Shown one piece after another: positions 36,641 through 47,405 of a stretch of 64,000 nucleotides of DNA. The notes under the pieces were generated by a model. It was not told where the DNA came from. It made no database searches and saw only the letters and a list, made by a program, of their open reading frames with translations. The stretch's first letter is position 1; every line of letters starts with the position of its first letter. The translations under genes and the position numbers were made by a program. The stretch is from Thiogranum sp. (GTDB taxonomy: Bacteria; Pseudomonadota; Gammaproteobacteria; DSM-19610), in contig JASBST010000005.1 of NCBI GenBank assembly GCA_030148775.1, forward strand, positions 1 to 64,000. The letters are read 5' to 3'.

Positions 36641-37705
36641 ATGAGCGATCAGGATCTCAGCAGCCGGCTGTGTGAGCAGGTTTGCGCCGCCCTGGATGCG
36701 CAGCGGCCGCTGCGCATCCAGGGCGGCGGCAGCAAATCCTTCTACGGGCGTACGCCGAGCGGCGATCTCCTGGAGGTGGCCGGGCACCGTGGCGTGACCC
36801 ACTACGCGCCCACCGAACTGGTCCTCAGCGCGCGCGCCGGCACGCCGCTGGCCGATATTGAACAGTTGCTGCGCGAGCAGCGGCAGATGCTGGCTTTCGA
36901 GCCGCCCCACTACGGCGAGGGGGCGACACTGGGCGGGACCATCGCCTGCAATTTTTCCGGACCCCGGCGCGCCTGGGCCGGCGCCGCGCGCGATTTCGTC
37001 CTCGGCTGCCGCGTGATCAACGGCCGGGGCGAAGTCCTGTCCTTTGGCGGCGAAGTGATGAAAAATGTCGCCGGTTACGACGTTTCGCGGCTGATGTGCG
37101 GGGCCATGGGCACCCTCGGTGTGTTGCTCGAGGTTTCGTTGAAAGTGCTGCCGATGCCCGAGACCGAAATCAGCGTCTGTCTGCAGATCAGCGAACAGGA
37201 AGCGCTGCGACAATGGCGCGCGTGGGCGCGCCAGCCGTTGCCCGTCACCGCCCTGTGCCATGACGGTAACCAGTGTTATGTGCGTCTGAGCGGTACCGCG
37301 GGGGCGGTCGATGCCGCCGCCCGGCGCATCGGCGGCGAGCGCCTGGCGGAAAACGACAGGTTCTGGGCGCGCCTGCGCGAGCAGCGTCATGCCTTCTTCG
37401 ACAGCGCCAGGCCGCTGTGGCGGCTGTCGCTGGCGGCGCCGACGCCAGCGCTGCCGCTGGCGGGAAAGTGGCTCTACGAATGGGGCGGCGCCTTGCGCTG
37501 GCTGGTGAGCGATACTTCGGCCGAGAGCATTCGCAGCGCAATTCGGCCGGCCGGGGGACATGCCACGCTGTTTCGCCGTGGCGATCGCGATCAGGCGGTG
37601 TTCCAGCCGCTGCCGGCCGGCCTCATGCGCGTGCAGCAGAAGCTCAAACAGGCGTTCGATCCGCACGGTATTCTGAATCCCGGGCGCCTGTACCCGGATT
37701 TCTGA
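36641..37705 (+). CDS. glcE: Glycolate oxidase subunit GlcE (FAD-binding)
   Basis: A 354-residue FAD-binding subunit paired with GlcD. It carries the shorter PCMH motif set: PLRIQGGGSKSFYG, FEPPHYGEGATLGGTIAC and GEVMKNVAGYDVSRLM, and ends with HGILNPGRLYPDF. The arrangement glcD, glcE, glcF is the standard operon order. The gene lies 6 bases after glcD. Confidence 0.94.
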   Translation: MSDQDLSSRLCEQVCAALDAQRPLRIQGGGSKSFYGRTPSGDLLEVAGHRGVTHYAPTELVLSARAGTPLADIEQLLREQRQMLAFEPPHYGEGATLGGTIACNFSGPRRAWAGAARDFVLGCRVINGRGEVLSFGGEVMKNVAGYDVSRLMCGAMGTLGVLLEVSLKVLPMPETEISVCLQISEQEALRQWRAWARQPLPVTALCHDGNQCYVRLSGTAGAVDAAARRIGGERLAENDRFWARLREQRHAFFDSARPLWRLSLAAPTPALPLAGKWLYEWGGALRWLVSDTSAESIRSAIRPAGGHATLFRRGDRDQAVFQPLPAGLMRVQQKLKQAFDPHGILNPGRLYPDF

Positions 37706-37730
37706 ACCCGCCGACTTAAAGCGACCCGAT

Positions 37731-38954
37731 ATGCAGACCCGTCTCAGCGAGGAATTCAGCCGGACCCCGGAGGGCAGGGAAGCCGACAGCATCTTGCGCG
37801 CGTGCGTGCACTGTGGCTTCTGTACCGCCACCTGTCCGACGTATCAACTCCTGGGCGACGAACTGGACGGCCCGCGGGGGCGAATCTATCTCATCAAACA
37901 GCTGCTGGAGGGTGAGACGGCGGGCGCCGGCACGCGCCTGCACCTGGATCGCTGCCTGGGCTGTCGCGCCTGCGAGACCACCTGCCCCTCGGGTGTACGC
38001 TATGGCCGTCTGGCCGATATCGGGCGCGGCATCGTCGAACGCAAAGTGCCGCGGCGCGGCCTGGCCGCGCTGCAACGTTATCTGTTGCGCAAGCTGATAC
38101 CGTGGCCGCGGCGCTTTGGCCCGCTGCTGGTGCTCGGCCAACGGTTGCGGCCGCTGTTGCCGCGCGCTCTGCGGGAGAAAATCCCGGCGCCACAGAGCGC
38201 GACCGGCTGGCCGGCGCGGGCGCGCTCACGGCGCATGCTGATTCTGGCCGGGTGTGTGCAGCGTGTCGCCACGCCAGGGACCAATCTCGCCGCCGCACGG
38301 GTGTTGGACAGACTCGGTATCCAGTTGCTGCAGGCGCCCGGGGCCGGTTGTTGCGGCGCGGTGAGTCACCATCTCAGTGCGCACCAGGAGGCGCTGGGAT
38401 TCATGCGGCGCAATATCGACGCCTGGTGGCCCTATGTCGAACAGGGCGTTGAAGCCATCGTCATAGCCGCCAGCGGCTGCGCGGTGCAGGTCAAGGAATA
38501 CGCGCAGTTGTTGCGTCACGACCCGGCCTACGCCGACAAAGCCGAACGTATCAGTTCGCTGGCGAAGGATCTGAGCGAAGTGGTGGCCGCGCAGAATCTG
38601 CCCAAGGCGGATAGTCGATTGACCAGCCGCAAGGTGGCGCTGCACAGCCCGTGCACCTTGCAGCACGGCCAGCAGCTCGACGGCGTGGTGGAAGCGTTGC
38701 TGACGCGGGTGGGTTTTCACATCGACGCGGTACGGGACGCCCATTTGTGTTGCGGTTCCGCCGGAACTTATTCGATTCTGCAACCCGGGCTGTCGCGCCA
38801 GTTGCGCGACAATAAACTGCGGGCGCTCAAGGAGAATGACCCTGAACTGATCGTCAGCGCCAATATCGGTTGTCAATTGCACCTGGCGAGCGGCGCCGGC
38901 GAACTGCCGGTGAAGCACTGGATCGAACTGCTGGACGAGGCGTTGCCCGACTAG
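37731..38954 (+). CDS. glcF: Glycolate oxidase iron-sulfur subunit GlcF
   Basis: A 407-residue electron-transfer subunit. Two [4Fe-4S] ferredoxin motifs are present, CVHCGFCTATCP near residue 25 and CLGCRACETTCP near residue 75, and two CCG domains follow, with GAGCCGAVSHH and HLCCGSAGTYS. It passes electrons from GlcDE to the membrane quinone pool. No malate synthase or glc regulator is adjacent; the next region is decayed accessory DNA. Confidence 0.95.
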   Translation: MQTRLSEEFSRTPEGREADSILRACVHCGFCTATCPTYQLLGDELDGPRGRIYLIKQLLEGETAGAGTRLHLDRCLGCRACETTCPSGVRYGRLADIGRGIVERKVPRRGLAALQRYLLRKLIPWPRRFGPLLVLGQRLRPLLPRALREKIPAPQSATGWPARARSRRMLILAGCVQRVATPGTNLAAARVLDRLGIQLLQAPGAGCCGAVSHHLSAHQEALGFMRRNIDAWWPYVEQGVEAIVIAASGCAVQVKEYAQLLRHDPAYADKAERISSLAKDLSEVVAAQNLPKADSRLTSRKVALHSPCTLQHGQQLDGVVEALLTRVGFHIDAVRDAHLCCGSAGTYSILQPGLSRQLRDNKLRALKENDPELIVSANIGCQLHLASGAGELPVKHWIELLDEALPD

Positions 38955-39017
38955 GGCGGGTGCCGTCGAACCGTGCCGGCCGCGGGATGCCGGTGACGTT
39001 TGTCTGCGCCGTCCCGG

Positions 39018-40396
39018 CTACGGCTCGATCGTCGTCGCGGGCCCCTGTCCCACGCGATTCACGGCTGTCCCGGCTTTCGCTCTGGTGGCGACGCGGCGGA
39101 TATGGAGCACCCAGTCGGTGCGATCGGCGGCAATGAACTGCGCACAGACCGCGGCGCGCGAAACAGTACCCTCACGCGGATTGAACCAAATGGCGATAAA
39201 ATGCCGCGGCAAGCCGCTGACTCGGGTCGCTCCCCCGGCAGGCAAATAGATCACGTATCCCTCGCCCGGCTGCGGGAGTGCCCGACCGCGGCTGAACAGC
39301 TCCTCCGCCGGTACCATGTCGGCCAGCTTTACCCGTTGGGTGCGAACGAACCTGTGCAGGTGGCCGAGGTAGCGCATGCCGGCGGCGGCATGCGACGATA
39401 GCAAGACCGCCGTGTCGTAGAGCAGATAGTGGAACAAACTGACGTGGGCGCCGGCGGTCAGGCTGGTCCAGTATTTGTAGCGGCGATAGTCGGCAGAAGG
39501 CGTCTCGATATAACAATCGTCGTCTGATATCAGCGGTGTGTCGTCGCTGAACCGAGCGACCAGATCCTCATGTACATGGGCGGGCGGATCGAGCCAATGC
39601 CCGGGTGTGTCTTTGTGGCGGGGAATATCGCGCGTCTCCACCAGATGAGGGGTCAGCCCGAGTGATTTCTCGTAACGGGTGATAAAGTCGGCCAGCTGCG
39701 CCAGCCAGACTTCGCTATCGCCGTCGGGATAGTGTTTGGGTTCGCTGGCGACTTTCCAGACAATGTTGAGCAGACGCCCCGGGGTATCGATCACTTTGGT
39801 TATCAGCGCTTTCTGGTATTCGAACGCCGAGTTGGTCGGGACGAACCATTGCAGGCCATGCTCGATGTCGACACCGTTGATGTTGTTCGCGTCCTGGTAA
39901 AAATCGTATTTGAGATCCCACCCGCGGGTGATATCGCCGCTACGCTCGACAATCCAGTTGCGGTTGTGCCGTAAATCCAGCAGCGGGATCTGGACCACGA
40001 TATACCGCTGATTGGCGTAGCTGACGATGTCGAACCAGTTATTGAAATGCGCCTGGTTAAATTGGGAAAGATCGTGCTTCGGTTGCCCGTCGGCGGTCAG
40101 CCCGGGACCCGTGCGCCGATAGGGCACGAAGGCGTTGCCATATAGCTGGTCCATGGTGAACGCATTGCGGAAATAGTTGATCCGGTGTCGGGCTAGCGTG
40201 TCGAGCAGAGTTTGTAGTAGTTGCGGTAATCGCTCTGATCCGTGGTCAGGGCGCCGAGCGCCGGATAATAGTCCACGGGATACCGGGTTTCGCAGTCGCG
40301 CTGTCGCGGGTAGGGCCTTCTGGGTGGATTCCCGAAACAGGCTATGAAACGAAATCGCCCGCAGCAGCGGCGGCGAAGACAAGTGCGATCAGCCAT
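39018..40396 (-). pseudogene. Frameshifted glycoside-hydrolase-like gene (apiosidase/DUF4038-like)
   Basis: A long reading frame encodes a TIM-barrel-like protein: RHRINYFRNAFTMDQLYG near the start, later FNNWFDIVSYANQR, TPHLVETRDIP, and a C-terminal beta domain with YVIYLPAGGATRV. This resembles the DUF4038 apiosidase-like group, by eye. The N-terminal coding is split among three frames. A plausible signal peptide (LIALVFAAAAAG), a segment YYPALGALTTDQSDYRNYY and the main frame join only if small indels near 40205-40215 and about 40330 are corrected. Either the gene is decayed or the assembly has errors. It lies between glcF and a lower-GC methyltransferase gene, in an accessory stretch. Confidence 0.55.
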
Positions 40397-40451
40397 ACCT
40401 CCGGTTTAGAGAGCCCGTTCAATGGCTGATTATCACACAGCGGAAATCTGG

Positions 40452-40534
40452 CAAAGCAATCGGATGGTAAACAGGCCGCCTGGATGTCCGAACCGACGCA
40501 AATTTGTCAGACCCGGTTCAATACTGCATCGATG
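40452..40534 (+). repeat. Repeat copy A: remnant of an acyltransferase gene 5' region
   Basis: This stretch matches, with scattered changes, two separate pieces near the intact acyltransferase gene: copy B at 42418-42470 and copy C at 42589-42650. Its end (TTGTCAGACCCGGTTCAATAC) lines up with the first codons of that gene, so it looks like the broken start of a second copy. It sits in a 358-base gap (40397-40754) with no other feature seen. Confidence 0.55.
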
Positions 40535-40754
40535 CTATATCAAGGCGCATACGTTTCTGCGCGAACATACTTCGCTGTGCTCAGGTTAGGGCAGTCCACT
40601 TCAGTCAGTGCTAGTGAGCAGGGCGATCGTTGAGCATGATATGGCAATTACTCCTCCCTACTGTTTGTTCGGAATTTCCGGATATATAAGCTCAAAGAGC
40701 TCATTATAATACAATGGTGCTCTATTCTAATCTTCCTCATTTGGCATATTCATG

Positions 40755-41561
40755 TCACCGCTTGATACGCCAGAATGCCTCACGGGGCACATTCTTGTTT
40801 CCCGCCACTAGACCTACTATTTTTTCTTCTATACCGTGTTTCTCCCTGTACTCCAGGATGGCGCGACGACAGGAATCCAGGTGCCAGTCATCTACTATGA
40901 TATATCCGCCCGGTTGTATGCATGGATAAAGAGCCTCGATCGCATCACGTGTAGATTCGTACGCATCGCCGTCCAGGCGTACGACCGACAGAGCGCCGGT
41001 TGGGCAGGGATTTAATGTCTCAGAGAACGGCCCTTTTAAGAACATTACTTGTTTGTCCAGCATTCCATATCTTGCAAACGTGGTGCGCACCTGATCGACG
41101 CTGGCGGACCATCGGTCTTCCCAAGCGTCCACAGGATCTTCAGTGTCGGTGTAGCGTGTGGATTTTGGTATTCCTTCGAACGTGTCGGCAAGCCAGACAT
41201 TGCGGTCAGTTACTCCGAGGACTGAAAGGACGGCACGCATATAGATGGCTGCGCCACCACGCCAAACACCGGCTTCAATGATGTCTCCCGCGACGCCATC
41301 TCGCACGACGCTGACTATGCATGACTCAATATTACATAGTTGCGACTGATGTAGCAGCGTGTGCGGTATCGCTTCTTCACAGATCTTCCACTTAAAGTCA
41401 TCGTATGTTTTGCGAGAAATCGTAGCGTAATCTAATACTGTGTTCTTTCCTCCTAGGTACAGGTAGTTTGTGAGTGATTGAGCAAGCAAATCGAGATACG
41501 GACGGCATTGTTTCGGCAGCAGTTGAAGGGTGTTTGTAGGGTTATCGGTTGACATTGGCAT
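40755..41561 (-). CDS. TylF/MycF-family class I SAM-dependent methyltransferase
   Basis: A 268-residue methyltransferase resembling macrocin O-methyltransferase TylF. The SAM-binding motif is DIIEAGVWRGGAAIYM, WLADTFEGIPK follows, and the metal and acceptor part reads LDGDAYESTRDAIEALYP and IIVDDWHLDSCRRAILEY. Family members methylate sugar hydroxyls in antibiotics and in surface polysaccharides. Codon use and GC (near 50 per cent by eye) differ from the GC-rich surroundings, suggesting recent transfer. It lies alone between a frameshifted gene and the remnant of a transporter, with no partner biosynthesis genes, so the acceptor is unknown. Confidence 0.85.
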   Translation of the reverse strand: MPMSTDNPTNTLQLLPKQCRPYLDLLAQSLTNYLYLGGKNTVLDYATISRKTYDDFKWKICEEAIPHTLLHQSQLCNIESCIVSVVRDGVAGDIIEAGVWRGGAAIYMRAVLSVLGVTDRNVWLADTFEGIPKSTRYTDTEDPVDAWEDRWSASVDQVRTTFARYGMLDKQVMFLKGPFSETLNPCPTGALSVVRLDGDAYESTRDAIEALYPCIQPGGYIIVDDWHLDSCRRAILEYREKHGIEEKIVGLVAGNKNVPREAFWRIKR

Positions 41562-41759
41562 TTATCTCTCGTTAATTCGGCATGTTTTCGGACGACTATC
41601 CGTATCGTGTTATCCAGGAACTGATTGCCTGCTTCAACGTCTGGCAAAGGAGCCCCTGGAAGAAACGTTGGATACCGGTTTGTGTCCGACATTTGTTTGT
41701 ATTTCTCAGTCGTTAATGGTAACAAAATCGCGTTCCGTTCTGAATTTTAACAGAGATTG

Positions 41760-41940
41760 TCATGGGGAAAATAGGTGTGCAATCACGGTAAGATCCCGAC
41801 CCTTAGCCGATTCGTATGAGATAAATTGTGCAGCCAGCAATGAGAACGGAACGAGCACGCCGAGGGCGCAGCTGGCAAGCATGGTGGAGCCTACAGTAGT
41901 GTTGCTGATCGCGACATAGGCCGAGCGATTGTCCGTCTTG
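41760..41940 (-). pseudogene. 3' remnant of an MFS-like membrane transporter gene
   Basis: The minus strand reads an open frame ending at the TGA at 41760-41762, with DNRSAYVAISNTTVG followed by a hydrophobic helix (STMLASCALGVLVPFSLLAA). The text resembles the last helices of major facilitator permeases. Upstream the frame breaks: a stop codon and a frame change lie near 41950, and no transporter N-terminus can be joined. I read this as a decayed fragment. Confidence 0.4.
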
Positions 41941-42417
41941 TGATGTCAGCGGAATATACCTTGCGACCGAAACAGGAAGCGCCTCCCTCGAAAGATACAC
42001 CATTTGGTCAAGCACCAAGATCTCGATTAAGCAGCACGAGTTGAGAATGTCTGTGGCGCACACCGTGCGAAAACTCGATGTCGCATCGGCGGATGCTCTG
42101 CCGTTAGAAGCGGCAGTATGTTGGCCTGGAGCTTGGCAAAGCCTGCGGGCTCAAGCAGCTGCGGGTGGGGAATCCGGAGCTGAGACGGCTCGTAGTCGAC
42201 CCGAATCCGGACAAGGTCTTCTTGTGGGGTATAAGGAAGAAAGCGGTAGCGGTCCGCGACGCAGCGCGGTGGCGGCTGGAGTACGAGGGTCGGTGTCGCA
42301 AGGCCCGCAACCAACTGTCGCCGTTGGGACAATTGGCTTACACTGATTGCTGCAGGTGGATTTTCCTCGGTTGATTTGAATCTAATTGCGAGTATTTATT
42401 CAGATAACAAAAAATAA
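41941..42417. other. Stretch without a recognisable gene
   Basis: No intact gene is supported. A plus-strand frame around 42120-42374 (containing GNPELRRLVVDPNPDKVFLW) has coding-like composition but lacks a start with a ribosome site, and it matches nothing I know. The stretch may hold scraps of the decayed genes on either side. Confidence 0.4.
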
Positions 42418-42470
42418 CAAAGCAAACCGGATGGTAAGCTGGCCGCCAGCCGGATGCCAAACCGACAGAA
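42418..42470 (+). repeat. Repeat copy B
   Basis: Matches the first 50 bases of copy A at roughly four positions in five, including the run CGGATGGTAA. In copy A it is directly joined to the piece found here as copy C; here the two are about 120 bases apart. Confidence 0.5.
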
Positions 42471-42588
42471 GCGTCCGCTCGCGGCGCGAACCCCTGCAGG
42501 TTCCGTCATCTTCACCGGCGCGTAGACGGCGCCCGGCATAAAAATCGGCTTCTCTGGACATAGTGGTTGCGGGTGTTTATTCTCTCGT

Positions 42589-42650
42589 CTGGATTTCCGG
42601 GCCGACGTAAATTTGTCCAACCTGATTAAATACCGCAGGGATATCGATGG
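42589..42650 (+). repeat. Repeat copy C, spanning the start of the acyltransferase gene
   Basis: Matches the second part of copy A (CTGGAT, then CCGACG, then AAATTTGTC and onward into the gene's first codons). It shows that copy A derives from, or shares an ancestor with, the 5' end of this acyltransferase gene. Confidence 0.5.
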
Positions 42651-44598
42651 CCTGCGAGCCCTCGCGGTAATCCCGGTGGTCCTGTTCCATGCCGGCTATA
42701 GCCAGGTTTCAGGCGGCTTTGTCGGCGTCGACGTGTTTTTTGTCATCTCCGGTTATCTGATCAGTTCTATCCTAATCCGGGAGATGGATGCCGGCAGTTT
42801 TACCTTTACCGGCTTCTATGAGAGACGTGTGCGTCGCATCGTACCGGCGCTGCTCAGCGTGCTGTTCGCCACCCTGGTGGCGGGATATTTTGTGTTGTTG
42901 CCGGAGGAATACGTCAACCTGGGCAAGGCCGCGGCGGCGGCGCTCGGCTTCGTCCCCAATGTCTATTATTGGAGCACCTCCAGCACCTATTTTGGTATCG
43001 ACGTGGCGATTCTGCCGCTGCTGCACACCTGGTCTCTCGGTATCGAGGAGCAGTTTTACATTTTCTTCCCTTTGTTGCTGCTGGCCTTGCGCCGTGTCAA
43101 TCGCCGCTGGTGGCTACCCGTGGCTTTTGTGTTTCTGTTCGCGCTGTCGCTTTGGGCCAATTTGCGGCTTACCGGCGAGGAGCCGCGCTTCAGTTTTTAC
43201 ATGCTGCCGACGCGGGCCTGGGAATTGCTCGCCGGCGTGCTGCTCAGCCTGGGCGTATTCAGGCCGGCGCGTGCGCGCTGGCTGGCCAATCTGCTGGCGC
43301 TGGCCGGTCTGATCCTGATTGTCGTGCCGATGAGTGTGCTGGATGAACAATCGGCGTTTCCCGGTCTCAACGCGGTCTATCCGGCACTGGGCGCAGCTCT
43401 TCTGATCTATAGCAATGCGCAGGTAAGAACCGGGGTCGGGCGGCTGCTGGAAGCCAATGCGTTGGTCTATATCGGGACCATCTCCTATTCTTTGTATCTG
43501 TGGCATTGGCCGGTGGCGGTCTATACGCGGATGCTATGGGATTCGCCGTATAACAAGCCCTTTATCGTCGCCTTGTCGTTGCTGTTGGCGAGCTTTTCGT
43601 ACCGGTTCATAGAGAGCCGTTATCGTCGCCGTGCCGTTGTCGGCCAGCCAGGCTCCGGCGCTCTTGCGGAGCTGGGCGCGGGAGCGGGCTTGCTGGCGGT
43701 GATGATCCTGAGTCTGGGATTGTTCCAGGGTCTGCCGGCCAGACTTCCGCCACCGGTGCAGGCGGTCATCGATAACCCCGACAACCTCACCGCCCATGAC
43801 CATTGTGTGCCCTTTATCGAGCAGCACAGCGATCGCGAAACCTGGCGCTGCCCGCTGGGTGCCAAGGATCAGGCGCCGCGCTTCGTGGTGTGGGGCGATT
43901 CGCACGCCGGTGCGCTGGCGCATGCCTTTGACCTTGCGGCGAAAGAGCTGGGTATTGCCGGCGAGACTATCTGGAGCGGCGGCTGTCGGCCAATACTCGG
44001 GGTTTTCCGTCAGGGAAAGCGACGTTGTCTCGAGTTCAACCGCGAGGTGCGGCAGTATCTCGCCGCGCACCCGGGTATTAGACAGGTTTATCTGGCCGGC
44101 TATTGGCGTTTGCCGGTAAGCGGCGAAGGCTACGACAACAGCAATTTCATGATTCTGGATGCTCAGAGCGGTGCCGAGTCCCGGCGCGAAAATGAGCGCG
44201 TGTTCCTGCGGGGATTGCAGCGCACGCTGCAGGCGATGCAGGACCGGGAAGTCTTTATGGTGCAGGATGTGCCGGAAGTCGGTTCGCAATTCGGCAAGTC
44301 GGTGTCGAGCCTGCTGGCCAGGCAGATCTGGACGGGCGCGGAAATACCCTCGGGACACTATTTCGATGACAGCGCCGACGCCTTCGAAGCGAAGTTCCGT
44401 GAGTTGCTGGCGCAATTGCCCGCGCCGCCGGCGTACATCCCGATTCGACCGCGGTTATGTCCCCAGCAAAAATGTCCCCTGGCGGCCGGCGATAAATTTA
44501 TTTACAGCGACGGCGATCACCTGTCACGCTACGGCGCGTCCTTGCTGGAGCCGGTTTTTCTGCCGTACCTGGCCCAGGGCCTGGCGGTCAACGACTAG
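42613..44598 (+). CDS. OafA/YrhL-type acyltransferase with C-terminal SGNH domain
   Basis: A 661-residue membrane protein. The N-terminal acyltransferase-3 domain has about ten transmembrane helices, with RRDIDGLRALAVIPVVLFHA carrying the conserved His, GVDVFFVISGYLI and HTWSLGIEEQFYIFFP. From about residue 410 comes a periplasmic SGNH hydrolase-like domain with VVWGDSHAGALAHA and the late block DGDHLSRYGASLL. Such proteins transfer acetyl or other acyl groups to surface polysaccharides or lipopolysaccharide. The start is a TTG at 42613, giving MSNLIKYRRDIDG; no ATG fits. The region upstream is decayed and repeated. Confidence 0.9.
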   Translation: MSNLIKYRRDIDGLRALAVIPVVLFHAGYSQVSGGFVGVDVFFVISGYLISSILIREMDAGSFTFTGFYERRVRRIVPALLSVLFATLVAGYFVLLPEEYVNLGKAAAAALGFVPNVYYWSTSSTYFGIDVAILPLLHTWSLGIEEQFYIFFPLLLLALRRVNRRWWLPVAFVFLFALSLWANLRLTGEEPRFSFYMLPTRAWELLAGVLLSLGVFRPARARWLANLLALAGLILIVVPMSVLDEQSAFPGLNAVYPALGAALLIYSNAQVRTGVGRLLEANALVYIGTISYSLYLWHWPVAVYTRMLWDSPYNKPFIVALSLLLASFSYRFIESRYRRRAVVGQPGSGALAELGAGAGLLAVMILSLGLFQGLPARLPPPVQAVIDNPDNLTAHDHCVPFIEQHSDRETWRCPLGAKDQAPRFVVWGDSHAGALAHAFDLAAKELGIAGETIWSGGCRPILGVFRQGKRRCLEFNREVRQYLAAHPGIRQVYLAGYWRLPVSGEGYDNSNFMILDAQSGAESRRENERVFLRGLQRTLQAMQDREVFMVQDVPEVGSQFGKSVSSLLARQIWTGAEIPSGHYFDDSADAFEAKFRELLAQLPAPPAYIPIRPRLCPQQKCPLAAGDKFIYSDGDHLSRYGASLLEPVFLPYLAQGLAVND

Positions 44599-44614
44599 CA
44601 AGCGAAACCCAGCC

Positions 44615-45961
<1,347 letters not shown>

Positions 45962-47158
45962 TTATTTCACCGCCTGCTTGTCGCCCGCGCCGAGGCTGGC
46001 GAAGGCCTCCAGGATCCGGTCGATCTGTGCGGGGGTATGGGCCGCGCTCACGCTGCAGCGCAGCAGGCTGTCGGTGGTCGGCGAAGCAGGCGGCATCACC
46101 AGATTGACATACGCGCCGCGTTGCAACAACCGGCTCCAGCAGGCGATGGCCCAGTCACGGTCCTCGATGGTCACTGCCACGACCGGGCTGACCTGGGGAC
46201 TGACCTTGAAGCCGAGAGATTTGAGTCCGTCATAAAGTCGCTGGGCGTTGTCCCACAGTCGCCGGCGCAATTGCGGCCGTTCCTGCATCAGCCGCAGCGC
46301 CACGCGGGTCGAGGCGATCACCGACGGCGAGGGTGAGGCGGTGAAGATATAGGAGCGGATGGCGAAACGGATGGCCTCCAGCTCGGCGTGGTCGCTGACG
46401 CAGTAGCCGCCGATGGCGCCCAGACTCTTGCTGAAGGTGCCGACGATGAAATCCACCTCGTCTTCGACACCGGCGGCCTCGGCCACCCCGCGGCCGTGTT
46501 CTCCCAGCATGCCCAGCGAATGAGCCTCGTCTACCAGCAGCAGCCCGCCGCGGCGTTTTTTGACTTCGACGATGTCGGCCAGCGGCGCCTGATCGCCGAG
46601 CATGGAGTAAATGCCTTCCACGATGATCAGCGTATTGGCGCTACGTTCGCCGAGCCGCCGCAGGCGCTTGTCCAGATCGGCGGCGTCGTTGTGCCTGAAG
46701 CGCACGATCTCGGCACCGCTCAGCCTGACACCGTCGTAGAGGCTGGCATGGCTGTCGGCGTCGAGCACGATCACATCGCCCGGTCCGGCCAGCGTCGAGG
46801 CCAGCCCCATGGTGGCGGCGTAACCGGTGGAGAAGACAATACAGTGCTGCTTGCCGAAGAAGGCCGCCAGCTCCTGTTCCAGGGCGAGATGACCGGCGAA
46901 GGTGCCGTTGGCCATGCGCGAGCCGGTGGTGCCGGTACCCTGTTCGGCGAGCGCCCGCTGAGCCGCTTCCAGGCACTCGGGTTCAAAGGTCAGTCCGAGG
47001 TAATTATTGGTGCCGGCCAGAATCACCCGTTGGCCATCGACAATGGCCTCGGTGGGCGAGAGGATTTTCTCCGTGACCGCGCCAAACGGCATCACGCCGG
47101 CCTGTTCGAGTTCCGCGCGTATATCGATGAGGGGTTGGAATTTGTCGAACAGACTCAT
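45962..47158 (-). CDS. spt: Serine palmitoyltransferase-like alpha-oxoamine synthase
   Basis: A 398-residue PLP enzyme of the alpha-oxoamine synthase family, which condense an amino acid with an acyl thioester. Motifs are GTNNYLGLTFEPECLEA, GTGTTGSRMANGT, VDEAHSLGMLGEHGRG and the PLP lysine in GTFSKSLGAIGGY. The family also holds KBL, BioF and ALAS, but the gene for a dedicated acyl carrier protein lies 4 bases upstream, the arrangement of bacterial spt-acpR. Together with the lipid kinase and GNAT gene near the right end, this favours serine palmitoyltransferase, giving 3-ketosphinganine. No biotin or haem genes are near. Confidence 0.8.
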   Translation of the reverse strand: MSLFDKFQPLIDIRAELEQAGVMPFGAVTEKILSPTEAIVDGQRVILAGTNNYLGLTFEPECLEAAQRALAEQGTGTTGSRMANGTFAGHLALEQELAAFFGKQHCIVFSTGYAATMGLASTLAGPGDVIVLDADSHASLYDGVRLSGAEIVRFRHNDAADLDKRLRRLGERSANTLIIVEGIYSMLGDQAPLADIVEVKKRRGGLLLVDEAHSLGMLGEHGRGVAEAAGVEDEVDFIVGTFSKSLGAIGGYCVSDHAELEAIRFAIRSYIFTASPSPSVIASTRVALRLMQERPQLRRRLWDNAQRLYDGLKSLGFKVSPQVSPVVAVTIEDRDWAIACWSRLLQRGAYVNLVMPPASPTTDSLLRCSVSAAHTPAQIDRILEAFASLGAGDKQAVK

Positions 47159-47162
47159 CGGT

Positions 47163-47405
47163 TCAGCGCTCCAGCTTGTCCAGCTGCGTGGCGAGGTCGT
47201 GAACGGTGCGGATATCCGGCAGTATATTGAGCGGGATGGACATGTCGAAGTGATCCTCGAGCTGTTCGATCAGCTCCATGACCTGCAACGAGGTCAGACC
47301 CAGTTCGGTGACCAGCTCGCTGTCCTTGTTGAGCATCACCCCGGGTTTGGTGAAGGGCTTGAGGATCTTGAAGGTGCGTTCGAGGAATTCGTCGTAGTCA
47401 GGCAT
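47163..47405 (-). CDS. Acyl carrier protein next to spt (AcpR-like)
   Basis: An 80-residue acyl carrier protein with the phosphopantetheine serine, Ser39, in ELGLTSLQVMELIEQLED. It is not the housekeeping AcpP: the attachment site reads GLTSLQ instead of GADSLD. It is co-transcribed with, and directly upstream of, the Spt-like gene, as is the specialised acpR of Caulobacter, which supplies acyl-ACP for sphingolipid synthesis. It is divergent from an ELM1-family gene. Confidence 0.85.
   Translation of the reverse strand: MPDYDEFLERTFKILKPFTKPGVMLNKDSELVTELGLTSLQVMELIEQLEDHFDMSIPLNILPDIRTVHDLATQLDKLER

Noticed and set aside
35207-37831. Very long open frame antisense to glcD and glcE (over 870 codons)
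   Set aside because: It mirrors two clearly identified genes, is rich in His, Gln, Arg and Ala as expected for GC-rich antisense frames, and shows no protein family.
42120-42374. Possible small gene with a coding-like plus-strand frame
   Set aside because: It lacks a credible start and any family resemblance and lies in a decayed stretch; noted only as an unassigned region.
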